NCBI GenBank assembly: GCA_036386415.1
Contig: DASVVT010000091.1
Coordinates: 1 to 37,071 of the forward strand
Length of the DNA: 37,071 nucleotides
Direction: 5' to 3'
Source: DASVVT01 sp036386415
GTDB taxonomy: Bacteria; Acidobacteriota; Blastocatellia; Pyrinomonadales; Pyrinomonadaceae
This document shows positions 1 through 8,297 of the stretch, in pieces (the stretch's first letter is position 1; each line of letters starts with the position of its first letter). The notes below the pieces were generated by a model. It did no database searches. It worked only from the letters and a program-made list of their open reading frames with translations, and was not told the DNA's origin. Made by a program: the position numbers and the translations under genes.

Positions 1-29
1 GTGGCTCAAGCGGGAGAGTTCAGTTTTCT

Positions 30-116
30 GCGCCCTTTGCGAGCTTTCCTTTGCGTCCTTTGCGTTTAAAGAGGCTTTCAAACGCAAAGGACGCAAAGGG
101 ATTTCGCAAAGGGCGC
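30..116. repeat. Inverted repeat built of CGCAAAGG-type units
   Basis: A long hairpin: the left arm (30-67) is made of CCTTTGCG/TCCTTTGCG units, the right arm (80-116) is its near-perfect complement, and the loop is about 12 nt. It lies about 90 nt downstream of the Tim44-like gene on the minus strand. A second copy of the same class lies at 16630-16713 just after ispH. It could act as a 3' end structure, but neither strand shows a clean T-run, so it is called a repeat rather than a terminator. Confidence 0.8.
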
Positions 117-202
117 AAAGATAATTCCTTCCTTGACTGTATCATTACCGTAAAATTTACCATGAAAGACACTTTCGATGTACGAGAAGGCGCTTGCGGT
201 TG

Positions 203-1792
203 TCAGCCCGCGTAAGATTCGTCCTGCTCGATCTTGGACAAGACCCAGTCGAACTCGCCGGAGCTTACTTTGCCGCCGCAAAACTCGCAGATGCCGGTGA
301 CGTTGACTTTGAGCGGCGCGCCGCAATTGGGGCACGAGAGGTCTGTGCGCGCGTGTGTGGGCTTCGCTTGACGGTTGCGTACGAAGGTCCAGTATTCCGT
401 CCAGCGCCGCAGCTTCTTCTTCGAGCCGCTCATGACGCGCCCGCCTCCGTCCTCCGTGTAGTCGTAGCCTTCCGCGCCGATGCGCAAAGTGATGGCGTTG
501 TAGAAAGCATCCTGCTTGATCTTGACGGGCTGCATGGAGGTGATCCGGCAAGAGTCCAGACGGTTGCGCAGCCCCTGGCGCTTGTAGGCGTCGATCCAGT
601 AGCGGTGCATCTGGAAGATGTTGTCCGTCTCGTGCGGGCGCGCGCGCTCCCAGTCGAGCGAAGACCAGGCTGCCTGTAGCTCGTTGAAGATGAGGCGCGC
701 GCGCTCCATGAACTCGCTCCACACAAACGTCGGGTTCTCCTTCTCGAAATGGGCGCGCACCATCTGGAAATTCTTCTGCACGACGGACGGTGAATCCGTC
801 CCGACCTCCGGCACATCCGACGTGAGCAGCGGCCCTCGCTCCTGTCGGTCGAGCAGCGAGATTCTGTGGACGTACCATTGAAACTCGCCGCTCTCGATCC
901 GTGCGCCGCAGAAGGCGCACGCGCCCGTCGTATCTTTCTGCAATGCCGCGCCGCATCGCGGGCAATGCAGGGCTGTGGCCTGCGCGGGCGGCGGCGAGAG
1001 CACCTCGCGTTTGCGCTCCAGCACCCAGCGCTCGCGCACATAGTAAGTCATCTCTGTGGGCGCGCCGCCGCCGCCATCGCGTTGTGCGGTCACTTCCGTA
1101 TAGTTCGCCTCGAAGTTGACGCTGACCTGAACAACCGGGCTGGAAAGCCCGCTCACGTTTGTCACCTGCATCGCGCCGACGATGATGCCGCGAACCTCCT
1201 GCAAGCCGCGCGGATTGCGGCTCAAGAGCGCGGCGCGCGACTCAGCGCTGAGATAAGGCGAGAGGTCGTCGAGGCGACCCGTGGCGCGCTCGTGATGCGC
1301 TCTGCCGTAGAGCGCGTAACAAAAGTCCGTAAAGATGATCTCCGAAAAGTTCGGGTCGAAACGTCGCAGTTGGTTGAAGGCCTGGGCGATTTCCTGCTGG
1401 CTGCTGGCAGCAGATGCGACGCCGCCGGAGGCTGTCGGCGTGATGCCGGTCGAAGCGTTCGAGCAGAATTCCGGCTCGCCCTTCTTCTTCTTATCGCTCT
1501 TGAGGAAGAAATAGGCGACCGCCGCGATGAAGATAATGTCGAGCGGGATGCCGATGACCGGATACTCTATGGTCAGCCACAGCAGGACTCTGAAGATCAG
1601 GTAGACAAGATAGAATAGCCCGCCGCCGTCGCCGCCGCCGCTCCCTCCTTTGCCGCCGTAGGATGAACCGCCGCCCACACGCGCCAGCGCTTCCGCCGCC
1701 GGAGCCAGAGCCAGCAGGACGAGCCAGAGCGCCGCAGTTGTTGCCGTCGCGCGAGCGCAAGCGTTGATGAAGCGTTGGAGTTGGCGGTTCAT
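203..1792 (-). CDS. Membrane protein with two Tim44-like/zinc-ribbon modules
   Basis: A 529-residue membrane protein of unknown exact role. The N-terminus has a hydrophobic signal or anchor segment (ALWLVLLALAP), a Gly-rich stretch, then membrane helices around FRVLLWLTIEYPVIGIPLDI and IIFIAAVAYFF. Two similar modules follow, each a Tim44-like alpha/beta region ending in a four-Cys zinc ribbon: CPRCG/CAFCG then SGEFQW, and CPNCG/CEFCG at the C-terminus then SGEFDW. The repeated ribbon-plus-SGEF layout indicates internal duplication. The start chosen is the ATG at 1792, because it overlaps the TGA of the upstream TPM gene (ATGA) and places the hydrophobic segment near the N-terminus; an upstream in-frame start at 1855 would lie inside that gene. 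Tim44-like domains bind membranes or import motors in mitochondria; in bacteria the role is unclear. The pairing with TPM suggests one envelope complex (inference). Confidence 0.8.
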   Translation of the reverse strand: MNRQLQRFINACARATATTAALWLVLLALAPAAEALARVGGGSSYGGKGGSGGGDGGGLFYLVYLIFRVLLWLTIEYPVIGIPLDIIFIAAVAYFFLKSDKKKKGEPEFCSNASTGITPTASGGVASAASSQQEIAQAFNQLRRFDPNFSEIIFTDFCYALYGRAHHERATGRLDDLSPYLSAESRAALLSRNPRGLQEVRGIIVGAMQVTNVSGLSSPVVQVSVNFEANYTEVTAQRDGGGGAPTEMTYYVRERWVLERKREVLSPPPAQATALHCPRCGAALQKDTTGACAFCGARIESGEFQWYVHRISLLDRQERGPLLTSDVPEVGTDSPSVVQKNFQMVRAHFEKENPTFVWSEFMERARLIFNELQAAWSSLDWERARPHETDNIFQMHRYWIDAYKRQGLRNRLDSCRITSMQPVKIKQDAFYNAITLRIGAEGYDYTEDGGGRVMSGSKKKLRRWTEYWTFVRNRQAKPTHARTDLSCPNCGAPLKVNVTGICEFCGGKVSSGEFDWVLSKIEQDESYAG

Positions 1793-2418
1793 CGAAGGTC
1801 GAAGCGCGGCATGTCGCTCAGCTCGTTCGGATTCTCGCCCGTCGGCGGCAGGCACTTTGCGAGCAGTGACCCGAGCGAGCCCAGGGACTCAAGCATGGCT
1901 TGCAGTTGCGGCCTACGCCCCGCCTTGTGCAGGTCAAACACGCACTCGTTCCACTCCAGGGGCGACACGGCAGCCAGTACCCCGCGATCCGCGATCAATT
2001 CCAGCCGCCGTTCCAGCAAGGACAGATAGATGAGCACGCCCATCTCGTTGAAGGTGTTTGCGATGCCCGCCTCGTAGAACATCGCCGCCGCCCCGGCGCG
2101 CACCCTCTCGGCGCGCTCCTTCTTCGTCGTCAACAGGCGGCGCAAGTGGTCGCTGCGCGACGAGATGAAAGCGCCGAGCGCAAAGAGCAGCGCGACATCT
2201 ATCGCAACCCAGTAGTGCGTGAAAGTCCAGGGCGAGAAGAGCAGGAAGAGGAGACCGGCGTAGGCCAGCATCGCGCCGCAGAGATAGTCTGCATGACGGT
2301 ACGCGCCGGAGCGTGCGCGCACGACGATGACCAGTTCGGCATCTGTTCGGGTCTCGATTTCGCGGACGCACTGCGCGAGGCGGTCGCACGCGGCTTGATC
2401 GAATTCGGCGCGGCTCAT
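1789..2418 (-). CDS. TPM-domain membrane protein (COG3762-like)
   Basis: A 209-residue protein with an N-terminal TPM-type domain: a start resembling the family (AVREIETRTDAELVIVV pattern, here REIETRTDAELVIVV), two membrane helices around residues 50-85 (YAGLLFLLFSPWTF and WVAIDVALLFALGAFI), then the second half of the domain with NTFNEMGVLIYLSLLERRLE and ELIADRGV. No cleavable signal peptide is evident, unlike YgcG-type TPM proteins; this matches the shorter membrane subfamily. TPM proteins have been linked to phosphatase activity in plants and to membrane quality control in bacteria; the function here is not known. The stop overlaps the start of the Tim44-like gene by the ATGA signature, so the two are probably translationally coupled and stoichiometric. 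Confidence 0.8.
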   Translation of the reverse strand: MSRAEFDQAACDRLAQCVREIETRTDAELVIVVRARSGAYRHADYLCGAMLAYAGLLFLLFSPWTFTHYWVAIDVALLFALGAFISSRSDHLRRLLTTKKERAERVRAGAAAMFYEAGIANTFNEMGVLIYLSLLERRLELIADRGVLAAVSPLEWNECVFDLHKAGRRPQLQAMLESLGSLGSLLAKCLPPTGENPNELSDMPRFDLR

Positions 2419-2491
2419 AAAGGGGAACGCTTCAGGAAATCTTCACCAGCGAGACAGTTCAGCTAGAACGTCATGACCTCTGTCACTCAGC

Positions 2492-3016
2492 CTAAAAGCC
2501 GGTCGCTGTCTCCAGAAGGTTTGAAACAACTTTTTGTTTGGTCAGGCGATCAGTCAACAAGACCTTCACTATCGCAGGTGGGTCTTGCCCTTCTGGAACG
2601 GCAAACCAGATACTGGTCAAATTATTCGGGGTCTTGAAACCGCAGAACGTTTGAAGCACCTTCCCTTTATCATCAACCACCGACACCCACATGCGCGCGG
2701 CGGCAGTGTTTTTGCCGCAAGGCGGAAGCTTAGGCGAAGGGGCGAAAAGCTTGGGCCAATAAGCAGACCAGTTATCCACTTTAAGCTTATATCTTCTCCA
2801 CTTCTTGCCGCCCGCTGTATAGACTTCCGACCCGTTGGGAGATAATAACGGTTCGGGTAAAACCAGAGTGACCCTCGGTGTGGGTAAAGCAACCGGACTC
2901 GCTCCTGTGGGTAAGACAGGTGGCTGCGCTCTACTACCAGCGATAACAAACGTAAGGAGAGCCAAACAGACTGTCACTAGCATACTTATTTTTTTGGCAG
3001 ATGATCGAGTATACAT
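2492..3016 (-). CDS. Secreted protein of unknown function
   Basis: About 174 residues with a clear Sec signal peptide (KKISMLVTVCLALLTFVIAG then SRAQ). The mature part contains a conserved-looking core RYKLKVDNWSAYWPKLF, then LPPCGKNTAAARMWV, a second Cys in QTFCGF, and IWFAVPEG. The two Cys residues could form a disulfide in the periplasm. I recognise this pattern as a recurring small extracytoplasmic domain but know no named function. The start at 3016 was chosen over an upstream ATG (3082) because an AAAGGAG ribosome site lies 8 nt before it (3019-3030 region) and it puts the signal peptide at the N-terminus. It stands alone, with non-coding DNA on both sides. Confidence 0.75.
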   Translation of the reverse strand: MYTRSSAKKISMLVTVCLALLTFVIAGSRAQPPVLPTGASPVALPTPRVTLVLPEPLLSPNGSEVYTAGGKKWRRYKLKVDNWSAYWPKLFAPSPKLPPCGKNTAAARMWVSVVDDKGKVLQTFCGFKTPNNLTSIWFAVPEGQDPPAIVKVLLTDRLTKQKVVSNLLETATGF

Positions 3017-3236
3017 AGGTAAGCTCCTTTGGCGTCGGATAAACGAGCGTTCCCCGGAAATGATCCTTCTCGCCTGAGTCAACTTAGAATATCAGAGAAA
3101 GCACGCAGCAAAAAGATAAATCTGGCGCGGACAAGCAGGGCATGATGCCGTTCCAAAGCAACGCAAAACAGAGCATCATTAAAGCGATACGCATGTCGTG
3201 TCCGGCCTGCTCGACCTCCACCGGGCGCGTGTTCGA

Positions 3237-4346
3237 TTAGAGTAACCATAACACTCTAAGATTCTCTGACTGGTATTCACCATCATACGTTACCAATTTA
3301 CATCGCCTCCCCTTCAACCATTTCACAGGTTGTGCCGGAAGATAATTGGAGGGGTAGATGATGTTGGTGGATGCTTCTCCGATATACCTGAAGGCATTCG
3401 TCTCATTCGCACCCGGATCGACCGGATAAACGTAAGAAATTTGAGACTGTGACTTAACCGAAGGTTGTTGAGACGCGATGCTGATCGTAATCTCGCCCTT
3501 CGTCTGCGCGACGGTCACGTCGCTGATGACGCCTTCGAGTGTCTCTTTCACCTTGAAATCGACCAGCGGATCAAGCCTTCGAGCTTCTACTTGAGGATTG
3601 TTGAGCCATCTGTAAGGCACGTCCAGGCGGTCTAAGGTTCGACCACGCTCGTCGGCAAAACTATTAAGAAAGCGTCTCGCCATCAGCGATCTCTTCGCGA
3701 CAGCTCGAAGCGCCCCATCCTGATAGCGCCACATCCGCCCGACCAGATAGAGACCCGCGCCGCGTCTCCCTCCAGGGTCTTTACTCCACAGCCACTTGGT
3801 CGCCAGTATGTGCACCTCTCTTCGGACTTGAACAAAGGTTCCGAAACTTCCGTACTCTTCCACGCTGAACATCAAAGGGCGCTCGAAGTCCTGCAAGCTC
3901 AGGCCGGGTAATATGGAGACAGTCCAGTAATTGACTCCAAGGCCATTGCTGGTCGCGTCATGATTGGCAACAATCAACTCCTTATCTCCGTCGCCATCCA
4001 GATCACCCGTGAGAACCTCGAAATCCGACGTCTCCCCTAAAAAAGCGCTCGCAGGCCACTTCCTTCTGATCGCGCCGCCTTTTTCCGCAATGAAGACATC
4101 TTCAGCTTCGGAGATGCATTTGCAGATACGAATCTCATCAGGAAGCGAAACACAATGAGCGCGCGCGTAACCGTTCACAGTTGCGGGTTCAGGGGGTTTA
4201 GCTTTAGCTAATGCCTGTTGACAAAAAGCACAGACGCCGGTTGAGATGATCAGCACGAAAGCTGAAAGTAATTTGCCGCACATAAATGGTAAGATGCTTG
4301 CCCGCCGACTGCTACAACGCTTCTTCTTCGTCTTGATAATCCACAT
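3237..4346 (-). CDS. Secreted protein with an FG-GAP/VCBS-like calcium loop
   Basis: A protein of about 369 residues that I cannot name. It starts with a basic stretch (KTKKKRCSSRR) followed by a hydrophobic signal (LLSAFVLIISTGVCAFC) ending near QQALA, so it is probably exported. Around the middle it has DLDGDGDKELIVAN, a DxDGDG calcium-binding loop typical of FG-GAP/VCBS beta-propeller repeats, here in a single visible copy. The C-terminal half is predicted beta-rich. Start is uncertain: ATG 4346 is used, ATG 4283 would give a shorter signal peptide, and TTG 4379 is also in frame; none has a good ribosome site. It follows the 4388-4780 gene by about 40 nt on the same strand and may be co-transcribed. 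Confidence 0.65.
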   Translation of the reverse strand: MWIIKTKKKRCSSRRASILPFMCGKLLSAFVLIISTGVCAFCQQALAKAKPPEPATVNGYARAHCVSLPDEIRICKCISEAEDVFIAEKGGAIRRKWPASAFLGETSDFEVLTGDLDGDGDKELIVANHDATSNGLGVNYWTVSILPGLSLQDFERPLMFSVEEYGSFGTFVQVRREVHILATKWLWSKDPGGRRGAGLYLVGRMWRYQDGALRAVAKRSLMARRFLNSFADERGRTLDRLDVPYRWLNNPQVEARRLDPLVDFKVKETLEGVISDVTVAQTKGEITISIASQQPSVKSQSQISYVYPVDPGANETNAFRYIGEASTNIIYPSNYLPAQPVKWLKGRRCKLVTYDGEYQSENLRVLWLL

Positions 4347-4387
4347 CGGAAGCCATTTATCAAGACGCTGTACAACCAATTAACTAT

Positions 4388-4780
4388 CTACGGCTTCTGG
4401 CGCTTGAAATAGAGCGCCCTCAGTGTGCCTTGCCTGATGTCGAGCGGCCCTTCCCCGACCATCTCCCAGCCTTCGTCAGCGAGTTTGGCAATCGCCTTGG
4501 CCGGGCCATTTCTTTCGAATGCGGTCTCCTCCATCTGCACCACCTGCACCCCTTTATCACTGAAATAACTGATCCAGTAGCGGCCACTGTTGCTTGATCC
4601 CACATAACCGGCCTGCGTGAGCGCGCAGTATTCCCACTTGGGCCCGGTGTAAATTTTCGACGCGCTCGATTGCTGCGCCTCAACTGGCGCGGCGGCAAGC
4701 AGCCTGCCGGAGATCGCTCCGCCGCATAGGCCCGCGATCATCAATACGGCTAAGGCCAGCACGTACTGCTTTTTGTTCAT
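4388..4780 (-). CDS. Small secreted DUF4177-like protein
   Basis: A 130-residue protein with an N-terminal signal peptide or anchor (YVLALAVLMIAGLCGGAISG) and a compact domain beginning KWEYCALT and ending with LADEGWEMVGEG and ALYFKRQ. The KWEY, EGWE and YFKR landmarks resemble the DUF4177 family of small alpha/beta proteins, whose function is unknown. The start is well supported by an AAGGAG ribosome site 7 nt upstream. It precedes the VCBS-like secreted protein on the same strand. Confidence 0.7.
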   Translation of the reverse strand: MNKKQYVLALAVLMIAGLCGGAISGRLLAAAPVEAQQSSASKIYTGPKWEYCALTQAGYVGSSNSGRYWISYFSDKGVQVVQMEETAFERNGPAKAIAKLADEGWEMVGEGPLDIRQGTLRALYFKRQKP

Positions 4781-4863
4781 AGTTAAATCTCCTTACGCGA
4801 TCCGAATTTCCCAAAACGCCGGTGGCATCGCACCATAACCGGAGGATGGATGATGAGAGGTAG

Positions 4864-4892
4864 TCGCGTCGAGCCGCAACGGCTCGACGCGA
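4864..4892 (-). terminator. Perfect 13-bp GC-rich hairpin after the DoxX-like gene
   Basis: TCGCGTCGAGCCG pairs perfectly with CGGCTCGACGCGA across a 3-nt loop. It starts a few nucleotides after the stop codon of the minus-strand DoxX-like gene. There is no U-run on either strand, so it is either a non-canonical terminator or an mRNA 3' stabilising structure. Confidence 0.5.
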
Positions 4893-4896
4893 TCCG

Positions 4897-5265
4897 TCAG
4901 GTGGCGGCGCTGCTCTGCCTCAGGCTACCTTTCCCGAACGCGCTCCCATGCACCATGACCAGAACGACACCCGCCGTATAGACCAGCAGCGTAGACTGCA
5001 ACTCTCCATGAAGGCCATGAAACGCCATTGCGGCAGCGAATATCAAGAGCAAGGCACAGCCGCCTACTCTCAGCGTCGCAGGCCAGAGGAACAAAAGGGC
5101 AGCCAACACCTCCGCCCCGGCAAATAAGGCGAGGGCATAATTAGAGTGTCGAGCGCCGCCTGCGACGAACGCGCCTGAGACTGTGATAAGACTTTGTGCG
5201 AAGACGACAACCCCCAGAGTCAAGTGAAAAGCGATGAACGCGCGGCGAAGTGCAGGGCTGTTCAT
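4897..5265 (-). CDS. DoxX-like small membrane protein
   Basis: A 122-residue protein with four hydrophobic segments (FIAFHLTLGVVVFAQSLI; YALALFAGAEVLAALLFLWP; LRVGGCALLLIFAAAMAF; STLLVYTAGVVLVMVHGSAF), the topology and size of the DoxX/DoxX-like superfamily. Members are quinone-linked or redox-related membrane proteins, but this one cannot be tied to a partner. An AAAGGA sequence lies just upstream of the ATG. A strong hairpin at 4864-4892 follows the stop, suggesting a single-gene transcript. Confidence 0.65.
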   Translation of the reverse strand: MNSPALRRAFIAFHLTLGVVVFAQSLITVSGAFVAGGARHSNYALALFAGAEVLAALLFLWPATLRVGGCALLLIFAAAMAFHGLHGELQSTLLVYTAGVVLVMVHGSAFGKGSLRQSSAAT

Positions 5266-5396
5266 TCTCTAATCCTTTCTGCGCCGGGATTGATAGCAGG
5301 TAAACGCAACTGCCCCTCTCCCGTTACGTTTTATAGCTGTCTGCGGTTTCGTTCCGAACAAAGATTAACCACTGCACGGACACGGAGGCTCGCGGC

Positions 5397-6995
5397 TCAA
5401 AGAGAGGCGTTGAGCGTGCGCACATGCTGCTGTAGGGCGGCGCGGTACGGGGCAGCCGTGCGTGTCAGTGCGTTCGATGACCAGCGGGCGAGACGCACTG
5501 ACTTTCTCCCGCGCGCGGTTTTGGATTCGACACTCAGGGTGTAGGTCTGGTGCGTGCGCGGCACGTAGAGCACGATGCGACAGCCGGCGTTGGAGTTTTT
5601 CGCGTTCGTGCCCGTGCAGAGCACTTCATCATAGCCGTCGCCGTCAACGTCCATGCTCTCAGCCGTCCAGTTTGCGCCGCGAAAACCCTTTGCGTCGAGC
5701 GGCGCATGCCCCGTCACGCGATAGCGCGTGCCGAGTCTCTCCATCACGAAGAGATGCGATGTGCCCGCGCGTCGTTCGTCGTGGATGGCGGCTATCGCCG
5801 TTGTGCCGCGTCCCTTGCGGACGACGCGCACGTCGCCTATCGGGCCGCGCGAGATAGAATCGGCGACACGCCGCGCCGCTTCCACCGTCGGCGCCGGAAG
5901 CGTCAATGGTTTTTTCGCCGCATAGGAAGAGGCGTCGCGCGAAGAGAGGGCGGAAGCAGAGGCGAGAAGTGGTGATGATTGTGATTCAGCGGTAGGCGGC
6001 TCGTTCAGGCGGTCGCGCGCCCAGACCATCAGGCCGAAGCCGAGCACGCCGATGATCAGCGCAGGAGTGACGACGCGAAAGGCTATGCTGCGGCGGCTGT
6101 TCACAGCCTGTATGGTTGAAGCCAGCGGCTCCACTTCAGGCGCGACCCGCTCAGGTCGCGTGAGACTCCTTTCGAGGAGCGTGCGCGCCGACGCCGCGTT
6201 CGAAGGGCGGTCTTCGGGTCGCTTGGCGAGCATCTTATGGACGGCGAGCGCGAGCGGGCGCGGCACGTCACGGCGCAGCCCAGGTAGCGGCGGAGGCTGG
6301 GCTGTCGCCTGTTTGACGAGCACCGCCGACGGCAGCAGGTCGACGAAGGGAGGCCGCCCGGCGAGCATCTCGTAGAGCAGCACGCCCAGACTGTAGAGGT
6401 CGCTGCGCACGCCTACCTTCTGTCCCAGACATTGTTCGGGCGACATGTAGCGCGGCGTGCCGACGATAGCGCCCGAGCCCGTCGTGGCGTGCGTCGAAGT
6501 CGAATCCGCAGAGGTCGCCAGCACTTTCGCCACGCCGAAATCGAGCACACAGACGCCGCGCTCGTTGAGCATGATGTTCGAAGGCTTGAGATCGCGGTGA
6601 ATGATGCCGAGCTGGTGCGCTTCCATTAACACGTCGCAGATGTCTGAAGCGATCTGGACGGCGCGTTCGGGCGTGAAGCGGCCTTCGCGCGCGAGCGCTT
6701 CGGAGAGCGTCGCGCCTTCGACAAATTCCATGACGATGAAGTGGCGACCGTCGGGCAGGTTGCCCGCGTCGAAGATCATCGCGGCGTGCGGGTGGCGAAG
6801 ACGTGCCATCGTGCGCGCTTCGCGCATGAAGCGTTCGGTCACGTCGCGGTCGGCGGCAAACTCAGGCTTGATGATCTTGACGGCGACGGGGCGTTCCAGC
6901 CCCAGATGCGTGGCGCGATAGACAGTGCCCATCCCGCCTGTTCCGATTTCGCATTCGGTGCGAAAGCGCCCGGCAATGATGTGGGGGACATCCAT
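5397..6995 (-). CDS. Transmembrane eukaryote-like Ser/Thr protein kinase with outer VCBS-like domain
   Basis: A Hanks-type kinase of about 532 residues. Visible motifs: Gly-rich loop GTGGMG (18-23), catalytic Lys40 in VAVK, HRDLKPSN (133-140), DFG (152-154), a Ser/Thr-rich activation loop (TSADSTSTHATTGSG), and MSPEQ (184-188), so it should be active. One membrane helix follows at about 305-326 (VVTPALIIGVLGFGLMVW). The roughly 200-residue outer part has a DVDGDGYDE loop (449-457), a DxDGDG calcium site as in FG-GAP/VCBS domains; PASTA repeats are absent. The start at 6995 is preferred over 7007 and 7073 because GAGGG precedes it and it begins right at the kinase domain. It lies downstream of the zinc-ribbon membrane protein array on the same strand; those proteins may be substrates or partners (inference). 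Confidence 0.9.
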   Translation of the reverse strand: MDVPHIIAGRFRTECEIGTGGMGTVYRATHLGLERPVAVKIIKPEFAADRDVTERFMREARTMARLRHPHAAMIFDAGNLPDGRHFIVMEFVEGATLSEALAREGRFTPERAVQIASDICDVLMEAHQLGIIHRDLKPSNIMLNERGVCVLDFGVAKVLATSADSTSTHATTGSGAIVGTPRYMSPEQCLGQKVGVRSDLYSLGVLLYEMLAGRPPFVDLLPSAVLVKQATAQPPPLPGLRRDVPRPLALAVHKMLAKRPEDRPSNAASARTLLERSLTRPERVAPEVEPLASTIQAVNSRRSIAFRVVTPALIIGVLGFGLMVWARDRLNEPPTAESQSSPLLASASALSSRDASSYAAKKPLTLPAPTVEAARRVADSISRGPIGDVRVVRKGRGTTAIAAIHDERRAGTSHLFVMERLGTRYRVTGHAPLDAKGFRGANWTAESMDVDGDGYDEVLCTGTNAKNSNAGCRIVLYVPRTHQTYTLSVESKTARGRKSVRLARWSSNALTRTAAPYRAALQQHVRTLNASL

Positions 6996-7202
6996 TTTGA
7001 CCCTCATTTCGGGATAAAGGGTCGCTCGACTTTTAAGCTCAGCGAGAGAAGCTCGGGTTAAGCCGTGCGGCACTTGAAAGATTCAATTTTGTCGATTAGA
7101 ACGGGAGAGGGGTGTGTCCGGCCAGATACCCCCTGACCGAACATGCCGGCAGTTTAGCACCTTTACGCTGCCATGCAAAGATTTTCTCTGGAAATTCGAA
7201 AA

Positions 7203-7340
7203 CAGTAGACAGTAGACAGTAGACAGTAGAAAAAAAAGCACGCCATGCTTTGTTGTCTACCAAGATTAAGAGGATTATTCTCAAACGTATCAACCGCTTT
7301 TCTTTTCTACTGACTACTGTCTACTGGCTACTGTCTACTG
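7203..7340 (-). repeat. CAGTAG-heptamer palindromic element, copy A
   Basis: Two arms of tandem CAGTAG(A/T/C) heptamers in inverted orientation (7203-7229 and 7307-7340) flank a core of about 77 bp. The core in minus orientation begins AAAAGAAAAGCGGTTGAT, as in copies B, C and D, so this copy is inverted relative to the others. It sits between the kinase gene and the YARHG gene. The terminal CAG-TAA codons of the YARHG gene form a heptamer-like extension of the arm. Confidence 0.9.
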
Positions 7341-7344
7341 TTGT

Positions 7345-8226
7345 TTACTGTCCGCCGCCTTCCATCGCTTGAATCAGACGGACGTTGGCGCGATCCGTGG
7401 GGGAGAGGTCTTGATCTGTGTAGTCCGGGCGCGGCCTGTACCACGGGCGGCTGTCGAAGTAGCGCTGAAGCTCCGGCGTATTGAAGGTGCGACCGTGACG
7501 CGCGTAGACGGCGTTGCGCAGACGCCGCAGCACGGGAGTGGAAAGCCCTGCGAGGTCGCTTTCGGTGAGCGGTGTGTCGCGCAGGATTTTGGCCTCGACA
7601 CGCTCGGCAGAGCCAGCCGGTGGCGTCTGCGAGCCGTTGCTGTTAGCTCTGGTATTGTTGCTCGCTGGCGGAGAGCTGGTTGTGGTCGGGGCGGGCGAAG
7701 CATTGGCGTTCGCTTTATTGCTCACGCTGCTGTTCACGTTGACGTTCGCGTTGACGTTGGCGACGCTGTTCTTATTATCGACGTTGGTCGTCGTTCCCCT
7801 GCTGCCTTCCGGCGAGTTGCGAACGAGCAGGGCAATGCCTATGCCGACGAGCGCCAGCAGCAGAGCTGCGATGGTGACGACGCCCGCCGTCAGCATGCGG
7901 TTTGAAGAGGCTGGCGGAGAAGATGAAGAAGGCGCAAAAGCAGGAGCGGCAGCGGCGTCATGCGAGCCGGGTGTGGTCACGCGCGGTTGTTGCGGCGTCG
8001 TGTGCTGTGCGGGCTGTGGGGATAAGATGGTTGGCGCGGGGCGCGGGTTGAGAACTTCCGTCGGCATGTCGCTGCGGCTATCCGGCGCCGGGGGATTAAC
8101 CAGCGTCGCATCCGAGTCGTAACCTCTCGGCACGCCGCTCACACCGACCAGGAGCGAGCCGTCTTGCAGGCAGAAACTGAGCGAATCATCCGTGTAGGTG
8201 CGCTGGCATGTCGGACATCGTTTCAT
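7345..8226 (-). CDS. Zinc-ribbon membrane protein with outer YARHG domain
   Basis: A 293-residue protein. N-terminal zinc-ribbon-like module with Cys4, Cys7 and Cys19 and Asp22 in place of the fourth Cys (CPTC...FCLQD). Then a disordered Pro/Thr-rich cytoplasmic stretch with the short motifs DATL (39-42) and PTEVL (55-59), a membrane helix (LTAGVVTIAALLLALVGIGI), an Asn/Ala-rich linker, and a C-terminal YARHG domain (NAVYARHGRTF, then PWYRPRPDYTD) that normally lies outside the membrane. GAGAGG before the ATG supports the start. First of three paralogues in a row that share the N-terminal half but not the outer domain. Function unknown; a sensor or kinase-substrate role is inference. Confidence 0.85.
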   Translation of the reverse strand: MKRCPTCQRTYTDDSLSFCLQDGSLLVGVSGVPRGYDSDATLVNPPAPDSRSDMPTEVLNPRPAPTILSPQPAQHTTPQQPRVTTPGSHDAAAAPAFAPSSSSPPASSNRMLTAGVVTIAALLLALVGIGIALLVRNSPEGSRGTTTNVDNKNSVANVNANVNVNSSVSNKANANASPAPTTTSSPPASNNTRANSNGSQTPPAGSAERVEAKILRDTPLTESDLAGLSTPVLRRLRNAVYARHGRTFNTPELQRYFDSRPWYRPRPDYTDQDLSPTDRANVRLIQAMEGGGQ

Positions 8227-8297
8227 GGTCGCCTCTCCCCCTCAATCTTCTCTGCTCCCACAATAGATGGGTCGGGTCAAAAAATTCCTTCTGCCTC

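Noticed and set aside
78..965. Long minus-strand frame of 295 residues overlapping the Tim44-like gene
   Set aside because: Arg/Ala-rich translation opposite in frame to the well-supported Tim44/zinc-ribbon protein; a shadow frame.
7096..7293. 65-residue minus-strand frame
   Set aside because: It runs through the heptamer arm of element copy A (translating as ST-VYCLLSTV), has no ribosome site and no domain.
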